NCBI GenBank assembly: GCA_026224995.1
Contig: JAMFRX010000051.1
Coordinates: forward strand, 1-24,665
DNA length: 24,665 bases
Direction: 5' to 3'
Source of the DNA: Puia dinghuensis
GTDB taxonomy: Bacteria > Bacteroidota > Bacteroidia > Chitinophagales > Chitinophagaceae
The notes beneath the pieces were generated by a model. The model worked only from the letters and a program-made list of their open reading frames with translations, searched no databases and was not told where the DNA came from. The translations under genes were made by a program, and so were the position numbers. The number at the start of each line of letters is the position of its first letter. Positions within the stretch are counted from its first letter, which is position 1. Shown here one piece after another: positions 22,793 through 24,665 of the stretch.

Positions 22793-23612
22793 ACTTTTTG
22801 TCGAAATTGATTAGAATATAGTCGTAGAATGGCTCTTTTTCGAAGCCATAATGTTCATATCGTTTGATGGCATTCCTGTTAGTGCCGATGACCCAGAACA
22901 GCTGCCGTTTCGAGGAATCGCTTTCCCGGAAGAAGCGGTAGATCAGCTTCGAGCCGATACCCTTTTCACGGTGGTCGGGGTGAACGAACCAATAGCGCAG
23001 ATAGGACGTCTTCCCCGTCTGCTCGAATATCAGGAATCCCCCGATCCCGCGCTTATCGCCCCTGTATACGATCAGCTGCTTTTGTCCTATCCAGGCGGAT
23101 ATCTCTTCCTGCAACGGGACCTGCTCGCACAAAGGGTCGAAATGCTCCTGAAATAAAGACAAGATCGCGGCGGCATCCTCGCTGTCCGCATAAACAAGCC
23201 GCTCATCGGGGACATCCTTGCCGGCAGGAAGGTCCGCTGTCCTGCTCATTCGGAACAAAGCCGTATATTCCTTAAATCCCAGCCTAAAAAAGGTATCTCG
23301 TACCGAAAGTATTTCCTCCTTTCCCAGGAGGTCCACGACAAACACTTCGTTCGTGTTATCAGACTGCAGCGTATCCAGGTCCTTTTCCAGCGATTCGAGG
23401 CTGGTGGAAATAAAAAAAAGGTTCCAAAACCCCTGATTCCGCCGGAAGAGAAAGACCGTCTCCCCGATCTCTGCCGATCGCACAAGCCCCAGGTTCAACC
23501 AGAGTTGGGTCCTCGCCGCATCTAAAAAAAAATTCGTCAGCAACCCCTTTTTTAAGCCCTTGATCTTTTCCAGGCCCCAGCCGATCTCTTCGATGGTCGT
23601 TACCGGTCTCAT
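22773..23612 (-). CDS. GNAT-family N-acyltransferase
   Basis: A 279-residue protein with a clear GNAT domain in its C-terminal half. GIGGFLIFEQTGKTSYLRYW (189-208) forms the central sheet, FVHPDHREKGIGSKLIYRFF (209-228) is motif A with the R/Q-x-x-G-x-G/A acetyl-CoA (or acyl carrier pantetheine) loop, and NRNAIKRYEHYGFEKE (245-260) is motif B. The N-terminal ~130 residues end in LGFKEYTALFRMSR, which resembles the close of a second, degenerate GNAT unit. It is wedged between the adenylation gene (4-base ATGA overlap) and an ACP gene (20-base overlap). That position implies it acts on the product of one or both, for instance acylating the amino group of a carrier-bound amino acid. The substrate is inferred only. 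Confidence 0.88.
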   Translation of the reverse strand: MRPVTTIEEIGWGLEKIKGLKKGLLTNFFLDAARTQLWLNLGLVRSAEIGETVFLFRRNQGFWNLFFISTSLESLEKDLDTLQSDNTNEVFVVDLLGKEEILSVRDTFFRLGFKEYTALFRMSRTADLPAGKDVPDERLVYADSEDAAAILSLFQEHFDPLCEQVPLQEEISAWIGQKQLIVYRGDKRGIGGFLIFEQTGKTSYLRYWFVHPDHREKGIGSKLIYRFFRESDSSKRQLFWVIGTNRNAIKRYEHYGFEKEPFYDYILINFDKKYEGENN

Positions 23613-24665
23613 TGCTGATTGACCTGGTTGCTTAAATACAATCGGTCTATCTTCCCATTGGTATTCCTCGGCAGCAGGTCCAGCTTCAAAAAGACCGTTG
23701 GGATCATATATTTTGGGAATATACCGCCGATCTGCTTTCTCATTTCGGGTACGGCAATATCCTTTTCCGATTCATAGTAGAGGACGATCTCTTTCTTCGC
23801 GAAATTATACACCACGCAGCCGTTTTCCACCAGCTTCAGCGTATTGATGATCACGTGCTCGATCTCGCCTAGCTCTATCCGATAGCCCAGGTGCTTCACC
23901 AAACTGTCTTTTCTCCCCTTGAAGATGATCTCTTTTTGTTCGTTCACATACACAAGATCGCCGGTCCTGTAGATGAGCTCCGGATAGGAGGTGTTCAGCG
24001 GATTCTGCGTAAAGGCCTTCGCGGTCTTTTCGGGATTGTTGTAATAGCCCATGGCCAGGGAGGTCCCGCGTACGCATAGTTCGCCCGGCTCGCCCGCCGC
24101 GGCGATCTTATCCTCGTCATTCAGGACCAGGACATGCGTATTCCTGCAGGGGAAGCCAATGGGTATGGGCTCGTCATCCCTGAGCTCACGGTTGACGATA
24201 AAATAGGTGCAGTCCAGCGTGATCTCTATCGGCCCATACAGGTTAATGAACTTCGTATGCGCCAGGTTCTTCTGCCAATAGTTGAATTGCTTGGTAGGGA
24301 ACACTTCCCCGGCGAACCAAACCGTCTTTAGCGCGGGAAGCGGCATGCGGCTCAGCAGGTCCATATTGGCAATGTTCACCATGATGGTAGGGACCCAGAA
24401 GATAAAGGATACCGATCGCTCCTGCATCAGCTTCAAAATATTCACCGGGAAGGCGGACTGGCTTTCGGGGATCAGCACGATGGTGCTCCCCCTCGCCATC
24501 AGCATGCACAGCTCAAAGCTGTAGATATCGAACACAAGAGGCGACAAAGAGCCGATGACCTCATCTTCCCCGATCTTTAGGGTATCGGTGGCCCACTCCG
24601 TGAAGTCGATAAAGCTCTTATGGTTCAGGACCACGCCCTTAGGAGTTCCCGTCGAGCCGGAAGTA
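23609..24665 (-). CDS. Stand-alone adenylation (AMP-forming) enzyme, N-terminus beyond the window
   Basis: The reading frame is open to the right edge, and its first visible residues, TSGSTGTPKGV, are the phosphate-binding A3 loop, so the true start lies outside. The visible part has 351 residues. In that numbering, LVFDIYSFEL (43-52) is core A4 with Asp46 at the position that binds the alpha-amino group, and NLYGPIEIT (141-149) is A5. GELCVRGTSLAMGYYN (194-209) is A6, YRTGDLV (232-238) A7, GRKDSLVKHLGYRIELGEIE (250-269) A8, and LPRNTNGKIDR (331-341) A10 with catalytic Lys338. It ends soon after A10 without a fused carrier domain. It probably activates an amino acid and loads it onto the discrete ACP three genes on. 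DltA-like activation is an alternative. Confidence 0.92.
   Translation of the reverse strand, partial: TSGSTGTPKGVVLNHKSFIDFTEWATDTLKIGEDEVIGSLSPLVFDIYSFELCMLMARGSTIVLIPESQSAFPVNILKLMQERSVSFIFWVPTIMVNIANMDLLSRMPLPALKTVWFAGEVFPTKQFNYWQKNLAHTKFINLYGPIEITLDCTYFIVNRELRDDEPIPIGFPCRNTHVLVLNDEDKIAAAGEPGELCVRGTSLAMGYYNNPEKTAKAFTQNPLNTSYPELIYRTGDLVYVNEQKEIIFKGRKDSLVKHLGYRIELGEIEHVIINTLKLVENGCVVYNFAKKEIVLYYESEKDIAVPEMRKQIGGIFPKYMIPTVFLKLDLLPRNTNGKIDRLYLSNQVNQQ

Noticed and set aside
23521..23540. Frameshift at the 9-A run in the GNAT gene, and at 8-A runs elsewhere
   Set aside because: The reading frames continue through these runs into expected motifs, so no frameshift is needed.
1..24665. CRISPR arrays, tRNA/rRNA genes, insertion sequences or tandem repeats
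   Set aside because: I saw no spaced direct repeats, cloverleaf-like segments, transposase motifs or terminal inverted repeats; nearly all bases are coding.

Overview
This window is almost entirely one surface-glycan locus on the minus strand. From 24665 down to about 360 I count 26 genes plus the 5' part of a 27th. All point the same way and none is separated from its neighbour by more than 14 bases. Many stops and starts overlap as ATGA, GTGA or TGATG. I see no RNA gene, insertion sequence, CRISPR array, terminator or internal promoter-sized gap. The protein types, the scarcity of Shine-Dalgarno sequences and the roughly 50% GC suggest a member of the Bacteroidota, perhaps Chitinophagaceae. 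That assignment is inference from style, not a database match.

The genes follow in transcription order, right to left. (1) 24665-16529 is a small-molecule or acyl assembly module. It has a stand-alone adenylation enzyme (cut by the window edge), a GNAT acyltransferase, two discrete acyl carrier proteins, a FabH-like KAS III, and a Fe(II)/2-oxoglutarate PhyH-type oxygenase. It also has a SAM methyltransferase, a C-methyltransferase-like protein, two SDR reductases and an MBL-fold hydrolase. (2) 16532-15861 is a NeuD/PglD-like left-handed beta-helix acyltransferase that could attach an acyl group to an amino sugar. (3) 15868-616 holds seven glycosyltransferases (two GT2, four GT-B/GT4-like, one GT9-like), two small methyltransferases, a NodB-fold deacetylase-like protein, and two separate MBOAT + SGNH pairs of the kind that O-acylate exported polysaccharides.

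A plausible reading is that the module activates an amino or organic acid, builds and decorates it on carrier proteins, and passes the product to a sugar. The glycosyltransferases then assemble an oligosaccharide that is O-acylated at the membrane by the two MBOAT/SGNH systems. This is inference. No flippase, polymerase or chain-length regulator lies in the window, so the locus continues outside it. The general theme (ACP + FabH + amino-acid-activating enzyme inside a glycan locus) resembles flagellin-glycosylation loci of Campylobacter jejuni and Pseudomonas aeruginosa, as recalled from general knowledge.

The left end is anomalous. A clear wecB (UDP-GlcNAc 2-epimerase) gene starts at 619, but after about 85 codons its frame turns, without a stop, into the plug domain of a TonB-dependent receptor of alphaproteobacterial (sphingomonad-like) character. 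GC rises there from about 53% to about 67%. I read this as a chimeric join, most likely an artefact of assembly or amplification, and anything inferred from bases 1 to about 370 should not be assigned to this organism.
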